Part shown: positions 50,880-59,535 of the stretch, in pieces
Numbering within the stretch: the stretch's first letter is position 1
Layout: each line of letters begins with the position of its first letter
DNA from: Kazachstania africana CBS 2517
Lineage: Eukaryota > Ascomycota > Saccharomycetes > Saccharomycetales > Saccharomycetaceae
DNA length: 64,000 nt
Direction of reading: 5' to 3'
Assembly (NCBI RefSeq): GCF_000304475.1
Contig: NC_018943.1
Location: 558,001-622,000 of the forward strand
The notes under the pieces: model-generated
The model's input: the letters and a program-made list of their open reading frames with translations, nothing else
Told to the model about the DNA's origin: nothing
Database searches by the model: none
Position numbers and translations under genes: made by a program

Positions 50880-50952
50880 GGGCACATGGCGCAGTTGGTA
50901 GCGCGCTTCCCTTGCAAGGAAGAGGTCATCGGTTCGATTCCGGTTGCGTCCA
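50880..50952 (+). tRNA. tA(UGC): tRNA-Ala (anticodon UGC)
   Basis: A 73-nt intronless gene. The A box is TGGCGCAGTTGG (50887-50898) and the B box GGTTCGATTCC (50931-50941). The anticodon TGC is at 50913-50915 in an unbroken CTTCC/GGAAG stem. The acceptor stem carries the G3-U70 pair that identifies alanine tRNAs. A T5 run at 50956-50960 is the polymerase III terminator. The sequence appears identical to the S. cerevisiae tRNA-Ala(UGC). CCA is not encoded, as usual in eukaryotes. Confidence 0.98.
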
Positions 50953-51283
50953 ATCTTTTTGTCCTCAATAATCTTTTCATGTTGCCTTCAACTAACCCAC
51001 AACAAATCTCAATCAGTGCTGAACCGTCTGGTTGAGAACATAGCTGGGCTTGCACTGTAAATGTGTCCACGTACCCCATCTTTTAATATATCACCAGCGG
51101 TTTGTTTTTCCTTACAATTCTAGAATATTCGGCGTATATTTTTTTTGGTAAGGCGGGTGAAGAAACTTTCCGGTTAGTATAAAAGGGGACAGGATTGTGT
51201 AAAATTACTTTTCAAGCTCGACGAATGATCAAAGTGTCTAGTAACTTATTGAAGTTTTATAAAGTACAGCAACTGCATTGAGA
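50953..51283. other. tRNA terminator and SBA1 promoter
   Basis: Starts with the T5 terminator of the tRNA. GTATAAAAGGGG near 51177 is a good TATA box about 105 bp upstream of the SBA1 ATG. Otherwise nothing recognised. Confidence 0.5.
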
Positions 51284-51871
51284 ATGTCATCTAATAATAC
51301 ACTAATCCCAGAAGTTCTATGGGCCCAAAGATCCAGTGATAATGACAAGGATAAGAATTACCTTCTGTTGACAATTAGCATACCAGATTGTGACAAACCT
51401 AGCTTGAAGATTGATGCTAATTCAATGGAATTAGATGCCAAGTCGCTACCTCATAGAGGGGATGAAGAATCGCACCATTATAATTTGAAAATTGATTTTT
51501 TTAAGGAAATTCTACCTGATTTAACACTACACAAGAAGGCTAATGGCCAACATTACTTCTTAAAGATCTTCAAGAAAGATTTACAAACTGAATATTGGCC
51601 ACGCTTAACTAAAGAAAAGATCAAATATCCTTACATCAAGACCGATTTTGATAAGTGGGTCGATGAAGATGAACAAGAAGAAATTCCTCAAACAAATGAT
51701 CAAGATTTAAATTCACTTGATTTTAGTCAATTGATGCAAGGTGCTGGTGGTGCTGGAAATTTACAAGAAATGTTAGGTGCATCCGCTAATATGACTGCTA
51801 GGGAAGTCGAATCAGATGAAGAAGATGATGATGTAGAAAATGAAGAAGAGGAGGATGAAAAGAAAGACTAG
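51284..51871 (+). CDS. SBA1: Hsp90 co-chaperone p23 (Sba1)
   Basis: The ATG at 51284 gives 195 residues (S. cerevisiae Sba1 216). The N-terminal CS domain starts IPEVLWAQRSSDNDKDKNYLLLTISIPD and contains the conserved YWPRLTKEK, where the Trp contacts the Hsp90 N-domain. A Gly/Ala-rich linker (QGAGGAGNLQEMLG) and a highly acidic tail follow, both typical of p23. It stabilises ATP-bound Hsp90 and slows its ATPase. It is convergent with PRR1, as in S. cerevisiae. Confidence 0.95.
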   Translation: MSSNNTLIPEVLWAQRSSDNDKDKNYLLLTISIPDCDKPSLKIDANSMELDAKSLPHRGDEESHHYNLKIDFFKEILPDLTLHKKANGQHYFLKIFKKDLQTEYWPRLTKEKIKYPYIKTDFDKWVDEDEQEEIPQTNDQDLNSLDFSQLMQGAGGAGNLQEMLGASANMTAREVESDEEDDDVENEEEEDEKKD

Positions 51872-52105
51872 ATATGATTATGTAAATAGTAATGTATCTG
51901 TAAGTATATTCTTTTTTTTGACACTAAAAAAGTTCAAAAAAAACTTACATAATCTATGCTTGATGTATATGTATCTATTATAATTAAATATTGTTATTAG
52001 TGCTCTTTAGTAACGTAAAGTAATATGGAGAAGTAGGAGAATAAAGTATGAATAGTAGAGTACTTGGGATTAAACCTTCTGAGTGAAATTAGCGGCTAAA
52101 TTAAT

Positions 52106-53635
52106 TTAAAACTCTAGTGTATCGCTGATATCTTTGATAAAAGATGATTGGTATATGCTATTTATGTCCCAACGTTGGTTTTTTCTTGTTAAAGTGTTTG
52201 TCACAATGTCCTTGGCCGATGAATTTGAATTAGCAAATTTGAACCACCTCCATTCAAATCTTGCAATTCTGTGTGATATTGGTCTATTACGTTGCCTCAA
52301 ATTAGAATTTGGTGGCGGGTCAAAGGGAAGTCTATCCTCAAGTAACGAATATAATATAACCCCCAATGCCCATGTATCACTTAAATGTCCGTCATATGGT
52401 ATGCCCATTAAAATTTCTGGTGAAATGTAATCCTCAGAACCACATCTTGTAGTGCATAATTCATCTGATGATTCCAATTTTTTACAAAGACCAAAGTCAC
52501 CCAATTTAATTAGATTGAAACAATTGAAATTTATATTTTCATTACGATGCAGTTCAATAATTTCTTCAATTGAATAATTCAATAGAATATTTTCTAACTT
52601 TAAATCTCTATGAACAATAGAGTTTTCATGTAAGTATTTTACTGCAATGGCTAACTCAGTGAATATTCTTTGTATTAACCAAAGGTCTAAATCACCAGAT
52701 ACTAAGGTCATGGCATGAAGCAAATCACCTCCATGACAAAATGACATTATTAATTCACATGCTGGTAAATTCTTGACATTATCAGGTTTATATTTTCTAA
52801 TTAAATCAGATAATGGTTTTGTTGAATTTAGGAACATTTCATTGTTGATGCCAAATAGACTTATGATGCATGGATGATTAAGATTTTGAAGTACTTTGAT
52901 TTCTCTTGTTAATGAACTTTCCAATCTGGATAATTTTTCAGTGTTTGATATCATATCGTTTGGATATTTCATTTTCTTAATGGCAACAAATTCATTCGTA
53001 TTCATATTTTGATAAAGATTGACGGTACTAAAATTGCCTGTTCCAATTTGTCTTACTTTCGTATATTCGATTGGTGTATCAAGATTGTTCAATAAGAAAC
53101 CAGTCAATTGTGTTTCATCTTGTGAAATTGCATCTTCCTCTTCTTCTTCTTCTTCTTCTTTAACTGTATGTAGTGATAAAGAGGGAACTTCATTATTGAC
53201 AGAAGGAAGCGATATGATACGTTTTGAGCTGATAGAAGGAGGAGGAATCAATTCAGACACAATACGAGCAGTATCTTTGACTTCTTCTAGGTTCTTGTGA
53301 TGCAGTTGTCGTTTCTTGTCGATGTGAAGTGGTCGAAATGTGGAGTCTTTGGAGGCTTTTGGTGAAAATGTAAATTTAGGTGAATTTGGTGAATAAATCA
53401 TTGGAGTGGGTAACTCGTAAACATTCTCAAAAGTTGGTATACTAAGACTGAGGGGTGTTGTAGTGCTTACATCAGTGTTTCCAAGTGAAGTATCATTTGT
53501 AGCATCATTAGATTGAAATTTACCAAATTGTCTCTCTAATAGGCTAGGAGTATGAATATTTGGATCGGAGACAACATCTTCAGATCCAGACGGATTTTCT
53601 GTTTCAGTGTTTTCATTATTTGCATCAGAGACCAT
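52106..53635 (-). CDS. PRR1: Serine/threonine protein kinase Prr1
   Basis: The product is 509 residues (S. cerevisiae Prr1 518). A Ser/Thr-rich N-terminus with a short Glu run (about 160-168) precedes the kinase domain, which starts near 195 with IGTGNFSTVNLY. It continues with FVAIKKMKYP, IVHRDLKLENILL, LGDFGLCKKL, and CGSEDYISPEILMG in place of the usual APE. S. cerevisiae Prr1 inhibits pheromone signalling downstream of Ste7 and belongs to the Npr1-like fungal kinase branch. Order SBA1-PRR1-APN1 is conserved. Confidence 0.93.
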   Translation of the reverse strand: MVSDANNENTETENPSGSEDVVSDPNIHTPSLLERQFGKFQSNDATNDTSLGNTDVSTTTPLSLSIPTFENVYELPTPMIYSPNSPKFTFSPKASKDSTFRPLHIDKKRQLHHKNLEEVKDTARIVSELIPPPSISSKRIISLPSVNNEVPSLSLHTVKEEEEEEEEDAISQDETQLTGFLLNNLDTPIEYTKVRQIGTGNFSTVNLYQNMNTNEFVAIKKMKYPNDMISNTEKLSRLESSLTREIKVLQNLNHPCIISLFGINNEMFLNSTKPLSDLIRKYKPDNVKNLPACELIMSFCHGGDLLHAMTLVSGDLDLWLIQRIFTELAIAVKYLHENSIVHRDLKLENILLNYSIEEIIELHRNENINFNCFNLIKLGDFGLCKKLESSDELCTTRCGSEDYISPEILMGIPYDGHLSDTWALGVILYSLLEDRLPFDPPPNSNLRQRNRPISHRIARFEWRWFKFANSNSSAKDIVTNTLTRKNQRWDINSIYQSSFIKDISDTLEF

Positions 53636-53970
53636 TGTTCGAACTGTATGAGTGTTACAATTGGATCCAAAAATAAAGGGTAACTAGAAGTCGAGATTTA
53701 TATATGCAGTGAATTAAGTTGTTTCTTCCGAAAAATATGTTACAACAGAGTTGCAGCAGGTTGGAGATTGATTGTTATGAGCAAAATTATTAAATCTACC
53801 TTATTCTCACGAAAGTACTAGTGAAATTAGCATTAAAAAATCGGCCGCCTTTCTTTGATGTTATTTATTTAAGATTGTTAAGGTTTTATATATTTTTCTT
53901 GTTTGTTTTGCTTTGATCCAAAAACATGGCGCGAAAAAAAAACACAATTTATTCATATATAAGATAGAGA
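53636..53970. other. PRR1-APN1 spacer
   Basis: PRR1 promoter and APN1 3' region, AT-rich. TTCTTCCGAAAAA near 53725 superficially resembles a CDEIII core; see rejected items. Confidence 0.4.
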
Positions 53971-55065
53971 TTATTTTACTGTTTTAGATTTCTTTGATAG
54001 TTGTTTAGTAATGTCTATTGAGCCATTAGTAGCTTTTCTTTTCTTGGTAGTTTTTGACTGCTTCGTTTGGAATTTTTGTAGTTGTTCTTTACGTGAAGAT
54101 TCACCTAATTTTTGTAAAGCTTCGAATTTATCTAAAAATTCTTGATTATCTTTAACATCTGGACCTAGTTCTTCCAACCATTCTAACATTTTGATTTCTT
54201 CACCGTATTCTTCGAATTTGATATTGTTTGTTATAGGTGTTTCTAATACAATTGGTATATTTTTCAAAAAATCCAAGTTTGAAGTTACCAAATTATGGAA
54301 GAAGTTTAGTGTCAGGAACCCTTGACCGATCTTTTCATGAAGATCTTTGTTCGATAGAGTAGGTGCCTTTGAATCATTTAAATGAATGGCACTTAAATAT
54401 TTGAGACCAATAATTTCATCAAAATCTTTCCAAAATTGAGTGAAAGAGTCTTCATCTAATAGATTAAAGCCTGCCACGAAAGTATGACAAGTGTCAATGC
54501 AAATTCCAATACGGTTTCTATTTTTAGGTTCGATTTCGTTTATTATAGTTTTAAAATCAGATAATTTTGCACCAATTAGATTACCATTACCAGCCATGTT
54601 CTCCAATACAATTTTAACAAATTTTGTTTCATTGATGGCGTTGTTGATATGCGTGGCTAATTGTTTCAATTGAGTCTCGAAATCGCCATTAATTGCAGAG
54701 CCTGGATGTAAATTGTAAAGACCGATACCTAATGATTCACAACGATTCAGTTCATCGATGAATGATTCGTAACTCTTTGTGACTTTTTCTGGATCTGGAT
54801 TACAAAGGTTGATGAAATATTGACCATGTGGTAGGATATCAGTCAAAGGGTTATAATTGAATTTGATACAATTCTCTTTGAATTTTGAAATTTCTTCGTT
54901 GGTGTATTGTGGAGAAAGCCATTTTTTAGGAGATTTTAAAAACAAAGCAAATGCATTACAGCCTATATTATGAGCGTTTGTTACACTATTTGAGATACCA
55001 CCTTTGATTGTGACGTGAGCACCGAATTTGAAATTTGATTTAGTTGATCTGATAAAGTTCGACAT
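53971..55065 (-). CDS. APN1: AP endonuclease Apn1 (endonuclease IV family)
   Basis: The first ATG in frame is at 55065 and gives 364 residues (S. cerevisiae Apn1 367); upstream codons start only at a TTG. Family motifs are FKFGAHVTIKGGISNSVTNA, LPHGQYFINLCNPD, GLYNLHPGS, LENMAGNGN, ICIDTCHTFVAGFN and AIHLNDSKAP. Together they supply the His, Glu and Asp ligands of the three-zinc site. The C-terminus is Lys-rich with KKRKATN- and KKSKTVK-type nuclear signals. It is the main abasic-site endonuclease and 3'-diesterase of base excision repair. KTI12 starts only 72 bp away; in S. cerevisiae RAD27 and ABF1 lie between. Confidence 0.96.
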   Translation of the reverse strand: MSNFIRSTKSNFKFGAHVTIKGGISNSVTNAHNIGCNAFALFLKSPKKWLSPQYTNEEISKFKENCIKFNYNPLTDILPHGQYFINLCNPDPEKVTKSYESFIDELNRCESLGIGLYNLHPGSAINGDFETQLKQLATHINNAINETKFVKIVLENMAGNGNLIGAKLSDFKTIINEIEPKNRNRIGICIDTCHTFVAGFNLLDEDSFTQFWKDFDEIIGLKYLSAIHLNDSKAPTLSNKDLHEKIGQGFLTLNFFHNLVTSNLDFLKNIPIVLETPITNNIKFEEYGEEIKMLEWLEELGPDVKDNQEFLDKFEALQKLGESSRKEQLQKFQTKQSKTTKKRKATNGSIDITKQLSKKSKTVK

Positions 55066-55137
55066 TGGTTTGTTTGTTATAAACGGATTTACATTTATTT
55101 TTTTTTTTTTCAAATCAATGTCTTACACGTTTACTTA

Positions 55138-56031
55138 TTATTTATTTAAATTTTTACTTAAATAATCTACAAAGAGGTGAATAATTCTATCATTTTCTAT
55201 AATTCTAATCTTATTAAGATTGATAAATTGTCTCTTTAGTCTTTGTAATACGGGTAAATTGACAGTACCACTTAATGGTAGATCGATATAAATTGATTGA
55301 TCGATATCCTCGTTGGGTACGATGATTATACGTTGACCATGGTAGGATTGACCAATTTCATTTAGATCTTTAATTCTTGCGATGATAATGTTGACGATGT
55401 CTGTAGTTTGCCTTTCTAATATTGAAATGAAATTTGTTGTTGATGGTTGTAAAGTTTGTTTAGTTACAGAATTTGGTTTTAAGACAGATCTTGGATTTGA
55501 CGTTGTTGATGAATCGACGATTGATACAATTTTTGAAATTAAATTATCGTCGAATTTATCAGTTGGAGAGTAAATTGGGAACAATGGAGAATCCCAACGA
55601 TTCATATCATTTGGTTCTTCGTATCTATCTATCAATTGAGATAGAAGATTTGAATCCCATTGATTTGTAGTATTATTTGAATTCCATAATTGGCAAGTAT
55701 CAACGGGACACATTATATGAATTAAAGCAAATGGAGTTGACATATTTTTAGCTTCACAATGTAATTGATAACGGAACCCTTTGATATAATTCAATGAGTC
55801 TATAATAACGATGTTATTCGTTGAGAGATCTCTTTTCACTACAGAAGTTATCTTTGAACGCAAATTTTTTTCATCTTTTGAGTTTTCATAATCTTGATGT
55901 GATATTGAAAGAGTATCATCTGAATGATAGATGATTTTCTTGTTTGTCTTTGTTGAGAGTAAAGAGATTAGTTCTTTTGCCTTTGTAGTCTTCCCACTTG
56001 ATGGGTAACCAGTAAATAAGATTAGAGGCAT
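55138..56031 (-). CDS. KTI12: Elongator regulator Kti12 (P-loop ATPase)
   Basis: The product is 297 residues (S. cerevisiae Kti12 313). The N-terminal MPLILFTGYPSSGKTTKAKEL carries the Walker A motif. A PSTK-like kinase fold follows, with DSLNYIKGFRYQLHCEAK, the HIMCPVD segment and a WDSPLF motif. The C-terminal helical domain binds tRNA. Kti12 hydrolyses ATP in a tRNA-stimulated way and supports Elongator modification of wobble uridines. It is divergent from HAP4, as in S. cerevisiae. Confidence 0.95.
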   Translation of the reverse strand: MPLILFTGYPSSGKTTKAKELISLLSTKTNKKIIYHSDDTLSISHQDYENSKDEKNLRSKITSVVKRDLSTNNIVIIDSLNYIKGFRYQLHCEAKNMSTPFALIHIMCPVDTCQLWNSNNTTNQWDSNLLSQLIDRYEEPNDMNRWDSPLFPIYSPTDKFDDNLISKIVSIVDSSTTSNPRSVLKPNSVTKQTLQPSTTNFISILERQTTDIVNIIIARIKDLNEIGQSYHGQRIIIVPNEDIDQSIYIDLPLSGTVNLPVLQRLKRQFINLNKIRIIENDRIIHLFVDYLSKNLNK

Positions 56032-56164
56032 TTAATCTATTGGTTGATTAATTTCTTGTTGTAGTGATGCCTTGACATGATGAAAAAAAAAGAGCCAAAA
56101 AAAATTTTTTTTTTTTCACTTGAAAAAGCAAATGCGGTTGGTTGTAAGGATTAATAGACGTGGG

Positions 56165-56190
56165 AGAAGGAAGGAAGGAAGGAAGGAAGG
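56165..56190. repeat. (GAAG)n tetranucleotide microsatellite
   Basis: About six and a half perfect GAAG units in the KTI12/HAP4 promoter region. Confidence 0.95.
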
Positions 56191-56290
56191 TCTAGAGACT
56201 TGGGATTGTCTAATCTGGCCGAGATTTGGATGACTTTTATTAGTAATAATTATAACAATAATTTTAACTATAACAATAATGGCGATTATG

Positions 56291-56332
<42 letters not shown>
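56291..56332. repeat. (AAT)14 trinucleotide microsatellite
   Basis: About 14 perfect units, non-coding, in the KTI12/HAP4 spacer. A shorter imperfect AAT-rich stretch precedes it from 56240. Confidence 0.95.
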
Positions 56333-56334
<2 letters not shown>

Positions 56335-56563
56335 AGATACGCTTAGTTACACAGAAGAAAAACACGTGGAGCGCATTTATTGCGTTGCGTTTCATCCGCA
56401 ATGACTATTATTGTGCATGCATGCCGGATATAATGTTTACGTAGTATCGTCGTAGTAGCTCCGCTGTCATTTTGTATTCCCCGACCCGTTAACTCCATAA
56501 ATACACTCACTACTATTTATTGTCTGTCCCCGTCAATGCGGACTCTTCTGACTTTCCTTCCCA

Positions 56564-56575
56564 CCCCCCCCCCCC
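56564..56575. repeat. C12 homopolymer
   Basis: A 12-base C run, strongly out of line with the surrounding composition and rare in yeast genomes. It lies about 960 bp upstream of the HAP4 ATG. Confidence 0.9.
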
Positions 56576-57186
56576 TGTCGTTATCGGAAATAATATTTCA
56601 TTTTGAGTTGCGTCCAAGCTGCACCGATTCGCTCGTTCGCTGTTCTTGTCACCGCGGCGTGATGAGGATAACGGATGCTTCTTCGGACAGCAGTTTGTTG
56701 CATCACAAAGACATGGCCGCGCACGTATGGCCACCTCCGCTATACCGACGATCATTTTTTTTTTTCTATTCTTCCCTGCACTACTCTAACCATCATAAAA
56801 AACAAGGACGCGCCAGACATACCACTTCAGCCAAGCAAAAAACTCAAAAGCGTAACTCACTCTTATTTAACCCCGCGGATCTCCTTCCCTTTCTCTCTCT
56901 CACACACACACTTTATGTGTAGCTCACACACGCTCACATACATTGCACCTACCCCTTTCAGCACTGCCATTCCCACTGCAACTACTTAGAAAACTGTCAA
57001 AAAGAGAACTTGGCTTTTCTTGCAACCATCAAGAAAAGAAGCTAACTAACTACCTGTACATCATATTCTTTTTATTCTTCTCGACTCATTTTAGTTGCAT
57101 TTCTTTCTTACTCATCGTATTCTCCGAGATCGTGGGATACAATACAAGTCAACCATCCCGTACTACTACTAGTCAACCATACACTC

Positions 57187-57189
<3 letters not shown>

Positions 57190-57223
<34 letters not shown>

Positions 57224-57224
57224 C
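57190..57224. repeat. AT-alternating tract
   Basis: Interrupted TA/AT run (one G at 57213) about 315 bp before HAP4. It could serve as an extended TATA region. Confidence 0.9.
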
Positions 57225-57470
57225 TCTTAGAAATTACTCTTTCCTTTCCTTTTCTGATTATTTCTTTTTTTTTCTCTTGCCTTTATCTATCACCGTATAT
57301 CTTTCTAATATCTCCCCCATTTCCCTATTATTTTTATTTATAACCCATCATCAATTATAAAGACAATCCACTCTATCATCCCGCTTTTTTTGACTTTATA
57401 CCGCCTTAAATCCAATATTACTTTTTCCTATAAAGATTTAACAACAGGAAACACATTTTCAATTATTTAA

Positions 57471-57518
57471 ATGCAATATCTTGCAGAGAGATCTCAAATA
57501 AACCTTTCCTTCTTATAA
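57471..57518 (+). promoter_or_regulatory. Upstream ORF in the HAP4 leader (15 codons)
   Basis: ATG at 57471 opens MQYLAERSQINLSFL and stops at 57518, only 18 nt before the HAP4 ATG. It is the last upstream ATG before the gene. S. cerevisiae HAP4 mRNA is known to carry short upstream ORFs, so translational control may be conserved. Translation of this one is inferred. Confidence 0.5.
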
Positions 57519-57536
57519 TTAAAGAACTACACAATA

Positions 57537-57878
57537 ATGCCATCTGCTTTAGCCATACAACAAGAAGACAACAACAACGATACTTCTGTATTGAAACAGA
57601 AACTGAATATTCGTCGTCCTCACAATACTAATAACAATTCGATTCATTTCACAAAGATAAAACCAAAACTGAAAAAAAATTTAAACTGTAATAGTACTTT
57701 ATTACCAAAGAAAAAATCATCATCTGTAGATTCCAATAATAATAATAATACAATCACTATAAAGACTTCAAAACATTGGATTTTACCACCAAGACCAAGA
57801 CCAGGTAGAAAAACAATAAAGCATTCTAATCATACGGCAGAGAAACCAACAAAAGTTCAAAAAAACTCTTCAATGACA

Positions 57879-57914
<36 letters not shown>

Positions 57915-58313
57915 TATCTTGCATTTCTTAATTTTGATGATACAGATTTATCGCAAGATGATCAGGATAATGAATATACAATAAGGAAGAAAAATTGTTT
58001 CTCTCCAATGGATTTATCTCCAACAGAAACAATGGTTTCCACACCAAATCATGAATTAAATGTTAAAAAATTTAATACTACTACAAAAACCACTACTGAT
58101 ACTGCTACTTCTTCCACTGAAGAAGTCGATTTTTATAACAGAATATGGGAATTCTTACCCAGATATAATAATATTGACGATTTTAATGACACATCCTACA
58201 ACGAAATTTCAAATAACACTAATAAGGACTCTTACGTCTACATAGCACCATCATTGGAAGAACTCATTGACGAACAAACAGAACTCGATTTCCTCACATC
58301 TCCAAACTTATAA
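57537..58313 (+). CDS. HAP4: Hap4, activator subunit of the CCAAT-binding HAP complex (compact form)
   Basis: The protein is 258 residues, less than half of S. cerevisiae Hap4 (554). The 16-residue core that binds Hap2/3/5 is present as TSKHWILPPRPRPGRKT near 77-93. Three further blocks align with S. cerevisiae activation regions: NYLAFLNFDDTDL, RIWEFLPRY, and APSLEELIDEQ near the end. A 12-Asn run encoded by an AAT microsatellite lies around residues 115-126. Most of the S. cerevisiae low-complexity spacer and its last 80 residues are missing. Hap4 is the limiting, carbon-source-regulated subunit that induces respiratory genes. SLD2 follows, as in S. cerevisiae. Confidence 0.93.
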
Positions 58314-58547
58314 TATTCCTTCTATACACTAGAAAAAAGTTTAATAATCATCACTAGTATATAGGCATCTCAATATAGATATTTATTCAAACCCGCGTCA
58401 AAGCTCAAGGATCTCAAATCAGAAGCGTCATCGCCACTCACACGCGTACATATAATTAATACATACTAATTTCTTGAACCGAGAAACAAAAAAATTGTAC
58501 AGGATTACATTGAAAACTCGAAATCATATACGAATACTTCGAGAATC

Positions 58548-59516
58548 ATGGACCAAGAGGAACTTCTCACTCTGAGAAAGGAACTAAAGACATGGGAACA
58601 TGATTTTATACAAAAATTCAATAAATCTCCAAAGAAAAAAGATATTGAATTGAATCATGAAATTAAATTAAAATATAAAAAATATTCAAATTTGAAAAAA
58701 AGAAAGCATGATCAGCAAATTACTTACCACAGCCCCATAAGGCTGCCGTCTCAAGAAATCACTGAAGTTGGTCCAACTCCTCAAATCTTCGGTACCTCGA
58801 TCTCAATCTTTGATTTAAATCTATCTCCAGTAAAAAGAAAATTGATACTGAACGATAACAATGATGATAATGCTGCCGCTGCCGCTGATACTGATGATGA
58901 TGAAGATGATGAAGAAGATGATAAATTGATCCAGGATGTGGAGCCAAGACGATTAATCGAAAGACACAGTAAATATGGTCCAAATTCTCCAATGAAATTC
59001 TCTCTCAATAAAAATATTAAATTTAAGACTCCAACAAAATTAAATGAAAATATTACTTCAATGTCACCTTCACCAATATGGAAAAAATCTTTAAATAAGA
59101 CTTTAAAACAATTGGAAGATGAATTCAATGAAATTCAGAGCGAATTCGGTACAATTTCTCCCAAAGAAGAACAGGAAGGACAAGAAGAACGGAAGGACCA
59201 GGAAGAACAAGAAGGAATACAAGAATCTCAACCTGTTAAAAAACGTAATATCAAGGAAAAACCCCTTGGTGCTCCAAATTTATCACCAATAAAGATCAAC
59301 TTACCTGAGAAATTGAAAAAATTGAAAAAGCAACAATTAAATTCCTTCTTTAATGAAACAATTGATGAAAATACTGAATCTGAACCTGAAGAAAAGCAAG
59401 AAGTTATCAAGACTAAACCAAAGAGAAAGAAAAAGTATAATTTAGTGAGTAACAATTTCAGAAGATTGAAACTACCTTCAAGAAAGAAAAATAATTTTAA
59501 GAGAAGAAGATTATAA
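58548..59516 (+). CDS. SLD2: Replication initiation protein Sld2
   Basis: The product is 322 residues (S. cerevisiae Sld2 453). The N-terminal Dpb11/RecQ4-like block LRKELKTWEHDFIQKFNKSPKKKDI and the C-terminal KKYNLVSNNFRRLKLP are strongly conserved with S. cerevisiae Sld2. In between there are many Ser/Thr-Pro sites (SPIR, SPVK, SPMK, TPTK, SPSP, SPKE, SPIK), fitting multisite CDK phosphorylation that licenses Dpb11 binding. Acidic and Glu/Gln-rich low-complexity segments fill the middle. Sld2 is essential for helicase activation at origins. Confidence 0.95.
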   Translation: MDQEELLTLRKELKTWEHDFIQKFNKSPKKKDIELNHEIKLKYKKYSNLKKRKHDQQITYHSPIRLPSQEITEVGPTPQIFGTSISIFDLNLSPVKRKLILNDNNDDNAAAAADTDDDEDDEEDDKLIQDVEPRRLIERHSKYGPNSPMKFSLNKNIKFKTPTKLNENITSMSPSPIWKKSLNKTLKQLEDEFNEIQSEFGTISPKEEQEGQEERKDQEEQEGIQESQPVKKRNIKEKPLGAPNLSPIKINLPEKLKKLKKQQLNSFFNETIDENTESEPEEKQEVIKTKPKRKKKYNLVSNNFRRLKLPSRKKNNFKRRRL

Positions 59517-59535
59517 TAATATTATTATATATTAA

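Larger units (their letters stand above)
56032..57536. promoter_or_regulatory. 1.5-kb KTI12/HAP4 divergent region, long low-complexity HAP4 leader
   Basis: The longest intergenic region with strong local structure. From left: A/T homopolymers (56080-56120), a GAAG tetranucleotide run, an (AAT)n run, a CACGTG at 56364-56369, a C12 run at 56564-56575, CA-rich DNA near 56900, an AT run at 57190-57224, and a pyrimidine-rich stretch leading to the gene. In S. cerevisiae HAP4 also has a long promoter and a leader with short upstream ORFs. Several ORFs of 60-130 codons here are shadows of the biased composition. CCCCGCGG near 56873 is at most a poor Mig1 site. Confidence 0.55.

Noticed and set aside
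50826..51035. 69-codon ORF spanning the tRNA
   Set aside because: It reads straight through the tRNA-Ala gene, so it is a chance ORF.
50700..51280. Ty/LTR remnants around the tRNA
   Set aside because: No TGTTG...CAACA ends, target-site duplication or Ty-like coding text found.
53700..53760. Possible point centromere (TTCTTCCGAAAAAT resembling CDEIII)
   Set aside because: The spacing inside the motif is wrong, and no CDEI (RTCACRTG) with an 80-90-bp AT-rich CDEII lies beside it. The syntenic S. cerevisiae region is far from a centromere.
56536..57230. ORFs of 95-128 codons upstream of HAP4
   Set aside because: They overlap in different frames, are biased by CA, CT and AT repeats, and the longest late one starts at TTG. 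Best read as promoter and leader DNA.
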